DNA of 64,000 nt from Alphaproteobacteria bacterium RIFCSPHIGHO2_01_FULL_41_14 (GTDB lineage Bacteria; Pseudomonadota; Alphaproteobacteria; UBA7879; UBA5542): assembly GCA_001767855.1 (NCBI GenBank), contig MEMF01000002.1, forward strand, positions 433,493-497,492, read 5' to 3'. Under the pieces are notes generated by a model. It saw only the letters and a program-made list of their open reading frames with translations, did no database searches and was not told the origin of the DNA. A program made the position numbers and the translations under genes. Below, in pieces: positions 51,643 to 61,900 of the stretch (its first letter is position 1; each line of letters opens with the position of its first letter).

Positions 51643-53388
51643 TTAAATTTCCTGCAATTTCCACAGCTTGCTATAGAGGCTTTTCGGATCACGGATCAGT
51701 TGGGTGTGGGTGCCTTGCTCCACGATCTTGCCCTTATCGAGCACCAGGATACGGTCCATATGTCTCAAGGTGGAGAGGCGATGGGCAATAGCGATCACTG
51801 TTTTCTTTTCGTCATCTAGGAAGAAGTTGAGACCCTCTTGGATAAACTGTTCTGTTTGACTATCCAGAGACGAGGTTGCCTCATCTAAAATCAGAATGGG
51901 TGCTTTCTTTAAAATGGCGCGCGCAATGGCGATGCGTTGCCTTTGTCCTCCCGAGAGTTTGAGGCCCCGTTCCCCCACATAAGATTGATACTTCTCGGGA
52001 AGTTCCATGATGAACTCATGGATGTGAGCTTTTTTACTGGCCTCAATGACTTGGGCTTCTGTGGCGTGTGGATTACCATACTGAATATTCTCCATCAAGG
52101 TGCGATGGAACAGCATGGTGTCTTGGGGAATAACAGCGATGTGTTCCCGCAAGGAATCTTCCGTGACTTTGTTGATGTTCTGCTCATCAATGAGGATCTC
52201 CCCTTGATCATTTTTAAAGTACCGCAGCATGAGATTGACGAGGGAAGATTTGCCGGCACCAGAGTGCCCCACGAGACCGACATTCTCGCCCGGATTAATG
52301 GTGAGGTTCAGGTCTTTGAAAAGGATTTCGCCGCTGTCATACTTAAAGGTCAAATCCTTAAATTCAATCTTGGGGGTGTCAATTTTAAGAGGGATAGCGT
52401 CTTTCATATCCTGGTTTTGATGGGGAATGTTTAGGATGGAGAGCGAGCTTTTAAAGTCTCCAAGGGTGCGAGAGAGTTCTTGCATCGACACGGTTGTATC
52501 CCAAATGTCTTGGCTCAATACCGTGAAGATGCCGAAAACAAAGGCAAAGTCTCCCACCGAGACAGCTCCCTTCATTTTCAAATGAATCATGTAAAACAAA
52601 ATAAAGGAGGTCATAATGAGATAAAAAATACCGGCCACAATTTGCATCTTGAAATCATACTTAGCTACTCGTATTTGTTTTGGAATAGAATCTCGGGTTA
52701 TCTGACGGTCAAGGCCTTGGAATTCTCTTTTCCGAGAAGCAAAAGAAAAGAGGGAAATAATGTTCATGATCTTATCTGAAACTTGTCCAATCAGATCATG
52801 CCGACTTTGTGTTTCTTCAAAAGAAAGTCCATTCAATTTTTTGGAAAGTTTATACATAATGGGCACATAAACGGTGCACCACAAAAAAACAAAGAAACCA
52901 AGCATTGGACTAATAAAGACCAGGGCGAACAAATTTACAGTGCTTTTTAAAATTTTAAGAAAAAGTCCGTAAGAGAGTTCTACCCAAACTTTATCATATC
53001 CATCCAGCAATCCTTTGAGCTTACTACTCAGTGTTCCTGTAAAATTATTCTGAAAGAAGGTATAAGAATGGTGTTGCACATAGTCATAGGATTGCAACAG
53101 GATAGATCGCCGCACATAGGGCTCTGACTTCCATCCCGCCATCTGGGCTATACGCCAAATCACTTCTGTCAGGAGAGACAATGAAAGAAAGAGTCCGATG
53201 GGAACGATAATATGGTGATAGGTGAGGGGACCCTCTTGGGTCATGGCATCCAAAAAAAGTTTAATAGCGTAATTATACATAAAAGGATAGAACGCAGAAG
53301 TTAGAGGCGCCAAAAGCATCACCACATAAAACCACTTATAGGGTTTTATGTGATACCAGCAAAAAGAAAGGACAGACATATGTTTCAT
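51643..53388 (-). CDS. Exporter-type ABC transporter, fused membrane and ATPase domains
   Basis: 581 residues with an N-terminal six-helix transmembrane domain and a C-terminal ATPase: Walker A GHSGAGKSS (374-382), signature LSGGQ (478-482), Walker B ILILDE (498-503) and the H-loop IAHRLS. This is the ABCB/MsbA-like half-transporter layout that works as a homodimer. Substrate cannot be read from sequence; lipid, peptide or multidrug export are possible. It is a single gene between convergent and distant neighbours. Confidence 0.9.
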   Translation of the reverse strand: MKHMSVLSFCWYHIKPYKWFYVVMLLAPLTSAFYPFMYNYAIKLFLDAMTQEGPLTYHHIIVPIGLFLSLSLLTEVIWRIAQMAGWKSEPYVRRSILLQSYDYVQHHSYTFFQNNFTGTLSSKLKGLLDGYDKVWVELSYGLFLKILKSTVNLFALVFISPMLGFFVFLWCTVYVPIMYKLSKKLNGLSFEETQSRHDLIGQVSDKIMNIISLFSFASRKREFQGLDRQITRDSIPKQIRVAKYDFKMQIVAGIFYLIMTSFILFYMIHLKMKGAVSVGDFAFVFGIFTVLSQDIWDTTVSMQELSRTLGDFKSSLSILNIPHQNQDMKDAIPLKIDTPKIEFKDLTFKYDSGEILFKDLNLTINPGENVGLVGHSGAGKSSLVNLMLRYFKNDQGEILIDEQNINKVTEDSLREHIAVIPQDTMLFHRTLMENIQYGNPHATEAQVIEASKKAHIHEFIMELPEKYQSYVGERGLKLSGGQRQRIAIARAILKKAPILILDEATSSLDSQTEQFIQEGLNFFLDDEKKTVIAIAHRLSTLRHMDRILVLDKGKIVEQGTHTQLIRDPKSLYSKLWKLQEI

Positions 53389-53460
53389 GAGATTTCACTC
53401 TGTGCTCATTATAGAGAGCAGGACGGTGGATAGCAATGGGAAGAGCAAAAAGAGTCCCCT

Positions 53461-54834
53461 TCAATCCTTATCCACAAAGGGGTTTTTGCCCGATCGGGGG
53501 GAGAGGCGCAGGGGGACACCTTGCAATCCAAAGTCTTTTGCCAATCGATTTTTCAGATACCGCAAATAGCTCTCGGGTAGCTCCTTCGCTTGGCTGACGA
53601 ACAGAACAAAGGTGGGTGGCCGGGTCTTGATCTGGGTCATATACCGAATTTTAAGGCGACGCCCTTTGGCGAGCGGCGGGGGATGATGGGCCTGGATGGC
53701 GGCGAGCCACGTGTTCAGCTTCCCCGTTGAAATGCGTTGGTTCCAAATCTCATAGAGCTCGAAGAGCTTGGCAAAAATTTTATCAATGTTCCGGCCAGCG
53801 AGCGCCGAGATGTGAACCATGGGCAGCATCACCACCTGGGGCAACTCTTCCGCAATCCTCAGGCGCATTTCTTTTAAGAAGGCATCAAGATCAGGTACCA
53901 GATCAATCTTATTGAGAACCAAAAGCAAAATGCGCCCCTCGCTCACCACATGGTGGGCGAGGGTAAGGTCTTGCCGCTCGAGCGGCGTGGTGGCGTCAAT
54001 GATCAAAAGAACAGCCTCTGCAAACTGAATGGCTCGATCCGTTTCTCTCGCCGAGAGTTTTTCCAGGGTACGTACCACCCGGGCTTTTTTACGAAGTCCC
54101 GCCGTATCGAACAATTCAAGGGAGCGTCCTTGCCATTGAAATTCCACAGACTGGGTGTCTCGAGTGAGGCCCGCGATGGGGCCGGTGAGGAAACGGTCTT
54201 CCCCAATGATTTTGTTAATGAGGGTGGATTTGCCCGCGTTTGGGCGCCCCACCACGGCGATGTTTAGGGGTTTGAGGGGGACTGGGGCCTCTTCGTTAAA
54301 ATCGAGGGCGTTGAGTGTGGAAAGAGGTTTGTCCTCAAAGGGTAAAAAGGCCTCATACAGAAGTGCCATACCCTCTCCATGCTCGGCTGACACGGGGATT
54401 GGAGGCCCAAACCCAAGGGTTTCAGCTTCTCGGATTGCCTGCATGCAGGATTTCCCCTCGGCTTTGTTCACCACCACGAGGCAGGGTTTGTTGAGCTTCC
54501 TTATTTTTTGCGCAAACTCTTGGTCAAGAGGGGTGAGCCCTTCGCGACCATCCAGCACCAACACAACCAGAGTGGCACCCTTGAGAGCGTGCTCAGTCTG
54601 CTGCCAGACGCCCAGAGACAAGCTTTCTTTTTCTTTGGGGGCGTGGGTCGATTCGATGCCAGGGGTATCAATGACCCCGAAGGTTAAGTCGGCAATATGC
54701 CCTGTACCAAACCGTCTGTCCCGCGTCACGCCTGGTTCATCATGGACAAGCGCTATCTTTTTCCCGACGAGGCGATTAAAGAGGGTAGATTTTCCCACAT
54801 TGGGGCGGCCGACAAGGGCAATGGTCAGTGACAT
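53461..54834 (-). CDS. der: Ribosome biogenesis GTPase Der (EngA)
   Basis: Two tandem GTPase domains and a KH-like C-terminus, needed for maturation of the 50S subunit. G1 motifs GRPNVGKST (8-16) and GRPNAGKST (about 198), with G3 DTPG and DTAG and G4 NKAE and NKID. 457 residues. Seven bases downstream of bamB, a pairing seen across proteobacteria. Confidence 0.97.
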   Translation of the reverse strand: MSLTIALVGRPNVGKSTLFNRLVGKKIALVHDEPGVTRDRRFGTGHIADLTFGVIDTPGIESTHAPKEKESLSLGVWQQTEHALKGATLVVLVLDGREGLTPLDQEFAQKIRKLNKPCLVVVNKAEGKSCMQAIREAETLGFGPPIPVSAEHGEGMALLYEAFLPFEDKPLSTLNALDFNEEAPVPLKPLNIAVVGRPNAGKSTLINKIIGEDRFLTGPIAGLTRDTQSVEFQWQGRSLELFDTAGLRKKARVVRTLEKLSARETDRAIQFAEAVLLIIDATTPLERQDLTLAHHVVSEGRILLLVLNKIDLVPDLDAFLKEMRLRIAEELPQVVMLPMVHISALAGRNIDKIFAKLFELYEIWNQRISTGKLNTWLAAIQAHHPPPLAKGRRLKIRYMTQIKTRPPTFVLFVSQAKELPESYLRYLKNRLAKDFGLQGVPLRLSPRSGKNPFVDKD

Positions 54835-54841
54835 GATTCAT

Positions 54842-56143
54842 TTACTCGACAGCGACCAGAGTACCCGATTCTGTTAAGAAGTAGGCGACTTTGTTGGCCA
54901 CAATGGGGGGCAAAGAACAAGGCCCAGGCAAGGTGAGTTGATCCACATTCTCGCCTGTTTCTGGGTTCAAGAAGATGGCTTTCCCCTCTGAGCTGGTGAT
55001 GATCAATTTATGACCCGCCAAAACAGGGCCAGCATAAGACGTTTTTTCCCTGGCCCCATATCCTGGCAATTGGGCGACCCAGATAATTTTACCAGAGTGG
55101 CGCACAAGGCAAACGGCTTGATGGTCAGAGGTGACCACAAAAATAAAGTTCCCATTCACCACAGGGGTGGAGGTGCCGAGAATTTCACGATCCCACACAA
55201 TGGTGCCGGTACGATAGTCAACGCCCACCATGCGCCCGCTTTGGGAAGCGGCAACCACCAGGTCTCCATCCACCACGGGGGAAGCCTTAATATGGGAAAC
55301 AGTCGCCGCTGAGCTGAATACTTTGAAGGCACTCAGAGATTCTGCCCAAAGAGGGAACCCATTCTCACGACGAAGGGCATAGAGCTCTCCAGACGAATAG
55401 GGGGCAATCACTGTGTCATATTGGACAGCGGGTTTGCCGCCCCCCACAAGGGAACAAGAATTCTCGCTCCCCTCTTGTTGCCAAACCTTCTCTCCTGTCA
55501 AGGCATTGAGGCAGATAATACGGTTATTTTTGGTAACCAGGTAAAGGTATCCTTTATAGAAGGTAGGTGCAGACCGAATAGAATGGGGAAGAGTGATATG
55601 CCAAACCATGTCACCGCTGGTACTGTCAAGAGCCACCACATCTGCTGACGAGAAGGTTGCAAAAATTTTGCCATCTCCCAAAGAAATCCCGCCCCCAGAA
55701 CACTCATCCCGACGAGAGGTTGTTTCTAAGCGGCGCTGCCAGACATCGTTTCCTGTTTGCAGATTTTTGGCTTTAATGCGTCCGGCTGTGTCGAGAGTAT
55801 AAATGATCTCATTTTCAATCAGAGGCGTGCTTAATAAAAAGCCGGTTCTTGTGGCCCCCTGCCCAATGCTGGTTTTCCAAATGACATTTTTAAGATCACC
55901 GGCTTCTAAATGAGGGATTTTGTGAGTGGCGTTGTAGTCTCCTTGGGGCCAATCCATATTGAGGGTTGGGTCTTCAATGGTGACAGCAATGCTTTCGGCT
56001 TCAGCATCCTTTTCCAAAACTTTGACGACAGGCAAAATTTCTGTACGATCGCCCGTCAGAAGATCTTTGGATGTAGAACATCCTTGAAGGAGGAAGAGCC
56101 CGACGTTAGACGCAATAATAAGAAAAGCAGAAAATAATTTCAT
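54842..56143 (-). CDS. bamB: Outer-membrane assembly lipoprotein BamB
   Basis: PQQ-like beta-propeller lipoprotein of the BAM complex that inserts beta-barrels. Signal peptide II with lipobox LLQGC (C22), then repeated blades such as IIYTLDTAGRIKAKNLQTGNDVW and GDLVVAASQSGRMVGVDYRTG. 433 residues. Gene order yfgM-like, bamB, der supports the call; the barrels at 41581 and 42637 would be clients. Confidence 0.94.
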   Translation of the reverse strand: MKLFSAFLIIASNVGLFLLQGCSTSKDLLTGDRTEILPVVKVLEKDAEAESIAVTIEDPTLNMDWPQGDYNATHKIPHLEAGDLKNVIWKTSIGQGATRTGFLLSTPLIENEIIYTLDTAGRIKAKNLQTGNDVWQRRLETTSRRDECSGGGISLGDGKIFATFSSADVVALDSTSGDMVWHITLPHSIRSAPTFYKGYLYLVTKNNRIICLNALTGEKVWQQEGSENSCSLVGGGKPAVQYDTVIAPYSSGELYALRRENGFPLWAESLSAFKVFSSAATVSHIKASPVVDGDLVVAASQSGRMVGVDYRTGTIVWDREILGTSTPVVNGNFIFVVTSDHQAVCLVRHSGKIIWVAQLPGYGAREKTSYAGPVLAGHKLIITSSEGKAIFLNPETGENVDQLTLPGPCSLPPIVANKVAYFLTESGTLVAVE

Positions 56144-56147
56144 CGGG

Positions 56148-56819
56148 TTATTTTTGATCTGTGTTTAAATAATTAATAATGGCTTGGGCGCGAACCTTAA
56201 AGGCGGCGGGAACTTTAGGGTCTTCCAGAATTTTATGGAGGGAGGACCGAGCCTTTTCTTTATCTCCCTTTTTCAGATAGGACAGACCTAAAAGCTCGTT
56301 CCCTAAATGTCGCCAGGGAGAGTCTGCAGAGGCATACGGTGTGGCTTTTTGGATAATGATTTGGGGGTCCACTGTATCGATCTCAATATAAAGGCCGTGA
56401 AGCTGGGCCAATTGACCCAGGATTTTTAGGGAAGAAGACGCAAAAAGCCCACTCGAGTTCTGATAGATAATATCATAGAGCTCTTTTGCTCCTTTGGTGT
56501 CTCCGCGTTCGAGTAAGATGGCCGCTACCCAGAACCGAGAGAGCTGCGCATAAATAGTTTCGCCTTTGGCCGGGATGTGTTCAAAAATTTTGAAAGCGCG
56601 CTCGGGGTCAGATTCCGAAATTACGAGGGCTTGGGTATATTCATTAGACTGAATGGATGTCTTCGAGGTCTGATGGTTTTGCCACCACATCATGCCAGCT
56701 GCGATCACAAGAACAGCTGTCACACCGCTGTAAACATGATTCTGATACTTTTTCCACAAAGAGAGCCAGCGCTCTTGATCCACTTCTTGTTTAATTTCTT
56801 CTAGAATATTTGACATCAT
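56148..56819 (-). CDS. YfgM-like membrane-anchored TPR protein
   Basis: 223 residues: cytoplasmic N-terminus (EEIKQEVDQERWLSLWKKYQ), one membrane segment (about 30-46), then helical repeats with TPR character (AQLSRFWVAAILLERGDTKGAKELYD, LLGLSYLKKGDKEKARSSLH). The family works with periplasmic chaperones and the Sec translocon in E. coli. Position upstream of bamB is the usual one. The second ATG (56816) has better spacing to GGAG than the first. Confidence 0.88.
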   Translation of the reverse strand: MMSNILEEIKQEVDQERWLSLWKKYQNHVYSGVTAVLVIAAGMMWWQNHQTSKTSIQSNEYTQALVISESDPERAFKIFEHIPAKGETIYAQLSRFWVAAILLERGDTKGAKELYDIIYQNSSGLFASSSLKILGQLAQLHGLYIEIDTVDPQIIIQKATPYASADSPWRHLGNELLGLSYLKKGDKEKARSSLHKILEDPKVPAAFKVRAQAIINYLNTDQK

Positions 56820-56943
56820 AAAACTCCGGATACGTGAAACTGTTCCTTAAAATACATGCCATGCAAGGAAAGTTCAACGATTATGTTCAGAAATCAAATG
56901 AGGGTAGTATCTTAACCTCTCTAAAAAAGGAGAGAGTTTTTTA

Positions 56944-57780
56944 TTACCACACCAATCTGGGTATAACATACTGGGGATAAATGTCCTCGCTCTTGAACTT
57001 TTCTTCTAGGACAGCGAGGGAGTCTTGGTGATGGAGTCCGCCATGCACCAATACGCTGTCAATCTTCATGGTATTAGCTCCTTGGATATCGGTATGGAGG
57101 CCATCCCCCACAGCTAGGACATTTCTCAATGTGGGCGAGCCCAGTTTTTTCAAAGCAGATTCATAAATGGGAGCATAGGGTTTGCCATAATAAAGAACGG
57201 TTCCGCCTTGTTTCTCATATTTCTGAGCCGCCAGCCCTGGGCAATAGGCAACAGTATTGCCATGCATAGCCATCACATCGGGGTTGGCACATAAGAGGGG
57301 GAGATCTAACTTTAGCGCTTGTGCCAAGACCGCATCCGTCAGCGGGGTGAGGGCCGTGAACAAGACATAAGACGCTTCTTCTAGCGTGAAGACTTGTTTT
57401 CCTGGGATTCGGGGCAAGAGGGGGTGGTCAGAGGACGTATCCCCCAAATAATAATATTTTTTAGTGGCCCATTTATGGACGGGATCATTCAAACCTTCAA
57501 TCACCGCGTCCCCAGAGCTGTGGATATCATCGTAATGAGTGCCTCTCAGGATCCCCATGTTGGCCACCAGTTGGGCCAGGATTTCACCGGGGCGCGATGA
57601 ATTGGTGATGAACAAAATAGGCTTGTTGTCGCGCTTTAGCGTCTCTAAACAATCAATGGCCCCTGGTAATGCTTCCACGCCATTATGTACCACGCCCCAC
57701 ATATCCAATAAAAAATGGGAATAGTTGGGCGCAATGTCGCGGAAGTGATCGTAGGTCCCTCGATAAGAAAAGTGTTTCAT
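56944..57780 (-). CDS. HAD-superfamily class IIA hydrolase (TIGR01459 type)
   Basis: 278 residues. Motif I is LDMWGVVHNG with the nucleophile aspartate, motif II FITNSS, and motif III/IV VLAVGDGLHTDIQGA; YGKPYAPIYESALK is the class IIA cap-region signature. This subtype is found mainly in alphaproteobacteria. A small phosphorylated metabolite is the likely substrate; its identity cannot be read from the sequence. Confidence 0.9.
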   Translation of the reverse strand: MKHFSYRGTYDHFRDIAPNYSHFLLDMWGVVHNGVEALPGAIDCLETLKRDNKPILFITNSSRPGEILAQLVANMGILRGTHYDDIHSSGDAVIEGLNDPVHKWATKKYYYLGDTSSDHPLLPRIPGKQVFTLEEASYVLFTALTPLTDAVLAQALKLDLPLLCANPDVMAMHGNTVAYCPGLAAQKYEKQGGTVLYYGKPYAPIYESALKKLGSPTLRNVLAVGDGLHTDIQGANTMKIDSVLVHGGLHHQDSLAVLEEKFKSEDIYPQYVIPRLVW

Positions 57781-57877
57781 GGTATGAATTGACTGTAGAG
57801 GAAGAGGTTTTCATGAGTCAAGTCTATACATCAAAAAAGAACAACCCCCGTCATTGCTGTGCAACAATGACGAACCC

Positions 57878-58639
57878 TTAAATCTCAATCACCATGCCAT
57901 CATACGCGGGCTCTACCCCCTTTGGTAACTTTTGTTTTAACGCTTCATAGTCCAGTTGTGGCCCAAGGTGGGTTAAGATGGCGCGGCGGGGTTTCACATG
58001 GCGGATCCATTCCAACGTTTGGCTGAGATGAGAATGGGTGGGGTGTTCTTGTTCTGATACGCAATCCACCACCCACGTTTTCACGCCTTTCAGCATGTGG
58101 AAGGCTTCTTTTGAGAGGGTCTTTACATCGGTGGAGTAGGCAAAGTCTCCGATGCGGAATCCTATGGAAATACCGTACCCATGGTCTTGTTCAAAGGGCA
58201 AGAAGGTCACGCCTCCTGTTGAAAACTCTTGGCCAGGTTTAATGATGTGTTTTTCCAAGAAGGGAGCATAATGGGGAATGTCAGAGTGAAAGGCGTGGCC
58301 AAAAGATTGGTTCAAAGCAGCGAAAGTCTCGCGATCCATAAAGGTGGGGATAAGGCGTTTTTCTATGCGGTTAATAATACCAACATCATTAATACCGTGG
58401 GCGTGGTCGCTGTGGGCGTGAGTATAGACGACAGAATGGAGAGTGGGAATATTCTCCCGTAACAATTGATAGCGCAGATCCGGAGAGGTATCGATGAGGA
58501 CATTATTCTTGCCATGTTGAATGAGGATGGACGGACGGGTGCGACGGTTCCTCGTGTTGTGAGGATCGCAATTTATCCATCTCTCCCCAATCATAGGGGT
58601 CCCGCAGGCATGTCCGCATCCTAAAACAATGACTTTCAT
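57878..58639 (-). CDS. MBL-fold metal-dependent hydrolase (PhnP-like)
   Basis: 253 residues with the metallo-beta-lactamase signature THAHSDHAHG, further ligand residues at the HGYGISIGF, YSTDVKT and LTHLG segments, and an early cysteine-containing GCGHACGTP similar to PhnP-type phosphodiesterases. The stop is followed by a short GTCATTG/CAATGAC inverted repeat. It overlaps tatD by 4 bases and is part of the tatD-metG-holB-tmk operon. Substrate unknown. Confidence 0.9.
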   Translation of the reverse strand: MKVIVLGCGHACGTPMIGERWINCDPHNTRNRRTRPSILIQHGKNNVLIDTSPDLRYQLLRENIPTLHSVVYTHAHSDHAHGINDVGIINRIEKRLIPTFMDRETFAALNQSFGHAFHSDIPHYAPFLEKHIIKPGQEFSTGGVTFLPFEQDHGYGISIGFRIGDFAYSTDVKTLSKEAFHMLKGVKTWVVDCVSEQEHPTHSHLSQTLEWIRHVKPRRAILTHLGPQLDYEALKQKLPKGVEPAYDGMVIEI

Positions 58640-59445
58640 GGGTGTATTATATTCCTCTTTGTTTTTGAGAAAAGGGTAAAAAAGTTATGGGTGGTGATTT
58701 CTTGGATTTTTTTGAGGGAAACGCCCTTGAGTTCTGCTAGCTTTTCGGCCGTATGAACCACAAAAGAGGGCTCATTTCTTTTGCCACGATGGGGAGTGGG
58801 GGCGAGATAAGGGGCATCCGTTTCAATGAGTAGGCGATCAAGGGGAACAGTCTTGGCAATCTCGCGGAGCTCTTCCGCATTTTTGAAGGTGAGAATCCCC
58901 GAAAAAGAAATATAAAAACCTAAGTCCAATGTGGCGTCCGCAAAGTCTCGGGTGCCACTAAAACAATGGATCACACCAGGGGTCATATGGTCTCGAACTT
59001 TTTCTTCTCTGAGAAGCTGCAAGATATCCTCTTCCGCGTTTCTAGAGTGGATCACAAGGGGGAGGCCTGTTTCCTTCAGGGCGTGGATATGATGTCGAAA
59101 GCTGAGTTTTTGATGTTCCTGATGGCTGTGTTCGTAATAATAGTCGAGGCCAGTTTCGCCAATGCCCACTGCTTTGGGATGATGAAGGGCAGTGAGGAGA
59201 TCTTTTAAATCCGGTACGCCTTCTTTGTCTACTTCATGGGGATGAACGCCGACGGTATGGTAAATCTCGTCGTACGTTTCAGAGAGTCTTTCAAGATCAG
59301 GAATCTCTTTCAGCTCGGTGGAAATGGTGAGGATGCGGCCTATCTCTAAGGCTTTGGCTCGCGCTAATAACTGCGGGAGGTCTTCTTTAAATTGAGGATC
59401 ATTAAGATGGCAGTGGCTATCAACAAACATAGGGCTCTGGCTCAA
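58636..59445 (-). CDS. tatD: TatD-family metal-dependent deoxyribonuclease
   Basis: Amidohydrolase-fold nuclease acting in 3'-5' processing of DNA. Motifs FVDSHCHLND at the start, GETGLDYYYEHS, VIHSRNAEEDIL and LLIETDAPYLAPTPHRGKRN hold the metal ligands. 269 residues. It overlaps metG by 26 bases; a start at the internal ATG 59430 is also possible. Confidence 0.95.
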   Translation of the reverse strand: MSQSPMFVDSHCHLNDPQFKEDLPQLLARAKALEIGRILTISTELKEIPDLERLSETYDEIYHTVGVHPHEVDKEGVPDLKDLLTALHHPKAVGIGETGLDYYYEHSHQEHQKLSFRHHIHALKETGLPLVIHSRNAEEDILQLLREEKVRDHMTPGVIHCFSGTRDFADATLDLGFYISFSGILTFKNAEELREIAKTVPLDRLLIETDAPYLAPTPHRGKRNEPSFVVHTAEKLAELKGVSLKKIQEITTHNFFTLFSKTKRNIIHP

Positions 59446-60961
59446 TGCGGGGAAAGAGGGGGAACGGCACGGGCAAGGGATGGGCTTGTTTTAGGCAGAA
59501 AGAACTTGAGAGATGAGCAAAGGTGCGCTGATCTCTCGGAACTGCCAGGGCATCCAATAACTTTTTGGCTGTCTCAGGGATCATGGGTTGTAATAGAATC
59601 CCCAAATACCTCAAGGTTTCCATGACGGTGTACAAGACCATCTCCATGCGGTGAAAATCTGTCTTTTTCAAATTCCAGGGTGCCTGTTCATCCACATATT
59701 TGTTGGCGGCCCACACCACATTCCAGAGGGTGTCTGCATATTTATGAAGCTCTTGCTTGTCAAGATGCTCGCGGGCGAGACCCAGGAGACTTTGTGCTTG
59801 GGTGAGAAGGTTTTGATCCTCATCGGAAAATTCTTGGAGCAACGTGGGGATTTGACCTTCGCAATTTTTATTGACCATGCTGAGGATACGTTGGGCCAGA
59901 TTCCCCAATTCATTGGAAAGTTGGGTATTGGCGCGTTGCACCAGAGCTGTTTCGGAAAAATCGCCATCACTGCCAAAAGATACGCCGCGTATTAAGAAAT
60001 ATCTCACCACATCAGCTCCGTATTTTTCTACCAACGCATAGGGGTCTACCACGTTTCCTAAAGACTTTGACATCTTTTCACCTTCCACTGTCCACCAGCC
60101 GTGAGCAAATATTTTTTGAGGAGGGGAGAGATCAGCCGCCATTAAAAAAGCGGGCCAGAAAATGGCATGGAACCGCAAAATATCTTTGCCCACCATGTGG
60201 AGATCCGCCGGCCAGAACTTTTTGAAGTCTGGGGTGGTGGTGTCAGGATATCCCAAAGCAGTGATGTAATTGGTGAGCGCATCGATCCACACGTACATGA
60301 TGTGAGAAGGATCATGGGGCACGGGAATCCCCCATTCAAAGGTGGTGCGCGAGACTGAGATATCTTTCAGACCCCCTTTCACAAAGCTGATCACTTCATT
60401 CCGACGAGATTCAGGGCCAATAAAGTGGGGATGATCTTCATAAAACTTTAGAAGCTTGTCTTGCCAGTGGGAGAGGCGGAAAAAATAGCTGGATTCTTCC
60501 ACCCATTCCACGGGTGCGCCTGTGGGCGCCCTCCCATCCACCAGGTCACTTTCCGTATAAAAGGCTTCATCTCGAACAGAATACCAACCCGCATAGTGTC
60601 CCAAATAAATTTCGCCTTTCTCCACCAGTTTTGTCCAAAAAGCTTGAGCGCCTTTTTTATGACGAGGCTCCGTCGTGCGGATGAAATCGTCACAAGAAAG
60701 GGCGTAGGCGGGGATGAGCTGTCGAAAATTTTCGGAAATCTGATCTACAAATACTTGGGGGGGTAAGCCCTTATCTTTGGCAGCTTGTTCTACCTTTTGG
60801 CCATGTTCATCAGTCCCCGTGAGGAACTTGACGTCATAGCCATCAAGCCGTTTAAAACGGGCGAGTATATCACAGCACACGTTGGTATAGACAGACCCAA
60901 TATGGGGAGTGCTGTTGGGATAGTAAATGGGTGTTGTAATGTAATACGTTTTTTGCATCAT
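59420..60961 (-). CDS. metG: Methionyl-tRNA synthetase
   Basis: Class I synthetase. The HIGH-type motif HIGS is at 20-23 and KMSKS in GEKMSKSLGNVVDP near residue 300. 513 residues, lacking the zinc-knuckle cysteines of longer forms and the C-terminal tRNA-binding extension, the usual form in alphaproteobacteria. It overlaps holB by 4 bases. Confidence 0.97.
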   Translation of the reverse strand: MMQKTYYITTPIYYPNSTPHIGSVYTNVCCDILARFKRLDGYDVKFLTGTDEHGQKVEQAAKDKGLPPQVFVDQISENFRQLIPAYALSCDDFIRTTEPRHKKGAQAFWTKLVEKGEIYLGHYAGWYSVRDEAFYTESDLVDGRAPTGAPVEWVEESSYFFRLSHWQDKLLKFYEDHPHFIGPESRRNEVISFVKGGLKDISVSRTTFEWGIPVPHDPSHIMYVWIDALTNYITALGYPDTTTPDFKKFWPADLHMVGKDILRFHAIFWPAFLMAADLSPPQKIFAHGWWTVEGEKMSKSLGNVVDPYALVEKYGADVVRYFLIRGVSFGSDGDFSETALVQRANTQLSNELGNLAQRILSMVNKNCEGQIPTLLQEFSDEDQNLLTQAQSLLGLAREHLDKQELHKYADTLWNVVWAANKYVDEQAPWNLKKTDFHRMEMVLYTVMETLRYLGILLQPMIPETAKKLLDALAVPRDQRTFAHLSSSFCLKQAHPLPVPFPLFPRIEPEPYVC

Positions 60962-61896
60962 GCTCTTAAATTTTTTAACTCAAAAAAGAGGGTGAGGACA
61001 AGTTGGCGCCCATCAATATCAAGATTCTTTTTCCATTTAATGATCTTAGAAATTGTTTGATGGATGTCAAGCAAAGAGGCGAGGGAACACTGGATTGTGA
61101 AAAAACAACGCTGCTGAAGGGCGACTTCTTTCACGGCATTTTGGAGCCACCATTCCACAAGGGACAAGAAAAGAGTGAGCTTGGAGGCATCCCTTCCCAC
61201 CGTTTGGGCGAGAGTATGGGCAGGGGCATAATGATCCTGTTCCACAAGAGACCGCACCGCTTGCTGGAAAGAGCCATACAGAGAGAGGGCTTCTTGGTCC
61301 AAGAGATCCTGCAAATGGGCGGGGCATCCATGGGCAAGTGCGAGGAGAATCGTTTGCTCTTGAAGAGAGAGTCCTTCGGGAAGAAACGGGAGTAAGTCAG
61401 TAGAGGACGGTGCGGCAAAGGAAAGCTTCGCACATCGAGAAACAAGCGTGGGTAGGGGAGAGGCTCCATTGTGTTGAATCAAGAAAAACACGGTATGGGG
61501 GGGTGGGGATTCCAGAATTTTTAAAAGCCCATTGGCTCCATTAGGGGTGAGTGTATTCAAGCTATCGAGAATCACAATCCTCCATCCCCCATCAGGCGCG
61601 GTTTGTTGTAAGAATTGAAAAACCCCACGTATTTGCTCAATGGAAATAGCTTGGGTAGGAGAGGCCTCTGGAGAAATGTATAAAAAGTTTGGGTGATTTT
61701 GATTCTCGATTTTGGTGTAGATGTGGTCGTCAGGGGTGATTTCTGTCAGTAATTGTGCCGCTATATGCTTGGCGAAGTCCACTTTCCCCACGCCTTGAGG
61801 ACCTTTTAAAATCCAGGCATGATGGGGGCGTTCTTTGAAATCTTGGAAAAAAGTTTGCTTTAAGTCTTTGTGTGCCGTTATGAGATTCATTGTCAT
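60958..61896 (-). CDS. holB: DNA polymerase III delta-prime subunit
   Basis: Clamp-loader component. The AAA+ fold begins with WILKGPQGVGKVDFAKHIA, a P-loop with an unusual VD after the lysine; IVILDSLNTLTPNGANGLLKILESPP is the Walker B and sensor region, followed by LVSRCAKLSF. 312 residues. An ATG two codons in (61890) has better Shine-Dalgarno spacing. Located between metG and tmk, the standard alphaproteobacterial order. Confidence 0.93.
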   Translation of the reverse strand: MTMNLITAHKDLKQTFFQDFKERPHHAWILKGPQGVGKVDFAKHIAAQLLTEITPDDHIYTKIENQNHPNFLYISPEASPTQAISIEQIRGVFQFLQQTAPDGGWRIVILDSLNTLTPNGANGLLKILESPPPHTVFFLIQHNGASPLPTLVSRCAKLSFAAPSSTDLLPFLPEGLSLQEQTILLALAHGCPAHLQDLLDQEALSLYGSFQQAVRSLVEQDHYAPAHTLAQTVGRDASKLTLFLSLVEWWLQNAVKEVALQQRCFFTIQCSLASLLDIHQTISKIIKWKKNLDIDGRQLVLTLFFELKNLRA

Positions 61897-61900
61897 GGCC

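Noticed and set aside
57849..57872. CGTCATTG/CAATGACG inverted repeat after the MBL-fold gene as a terminator
   Set aside because: No T-tract follows on the minus strand. It may be a decayed repeat end, but one short copy is not enough to call.
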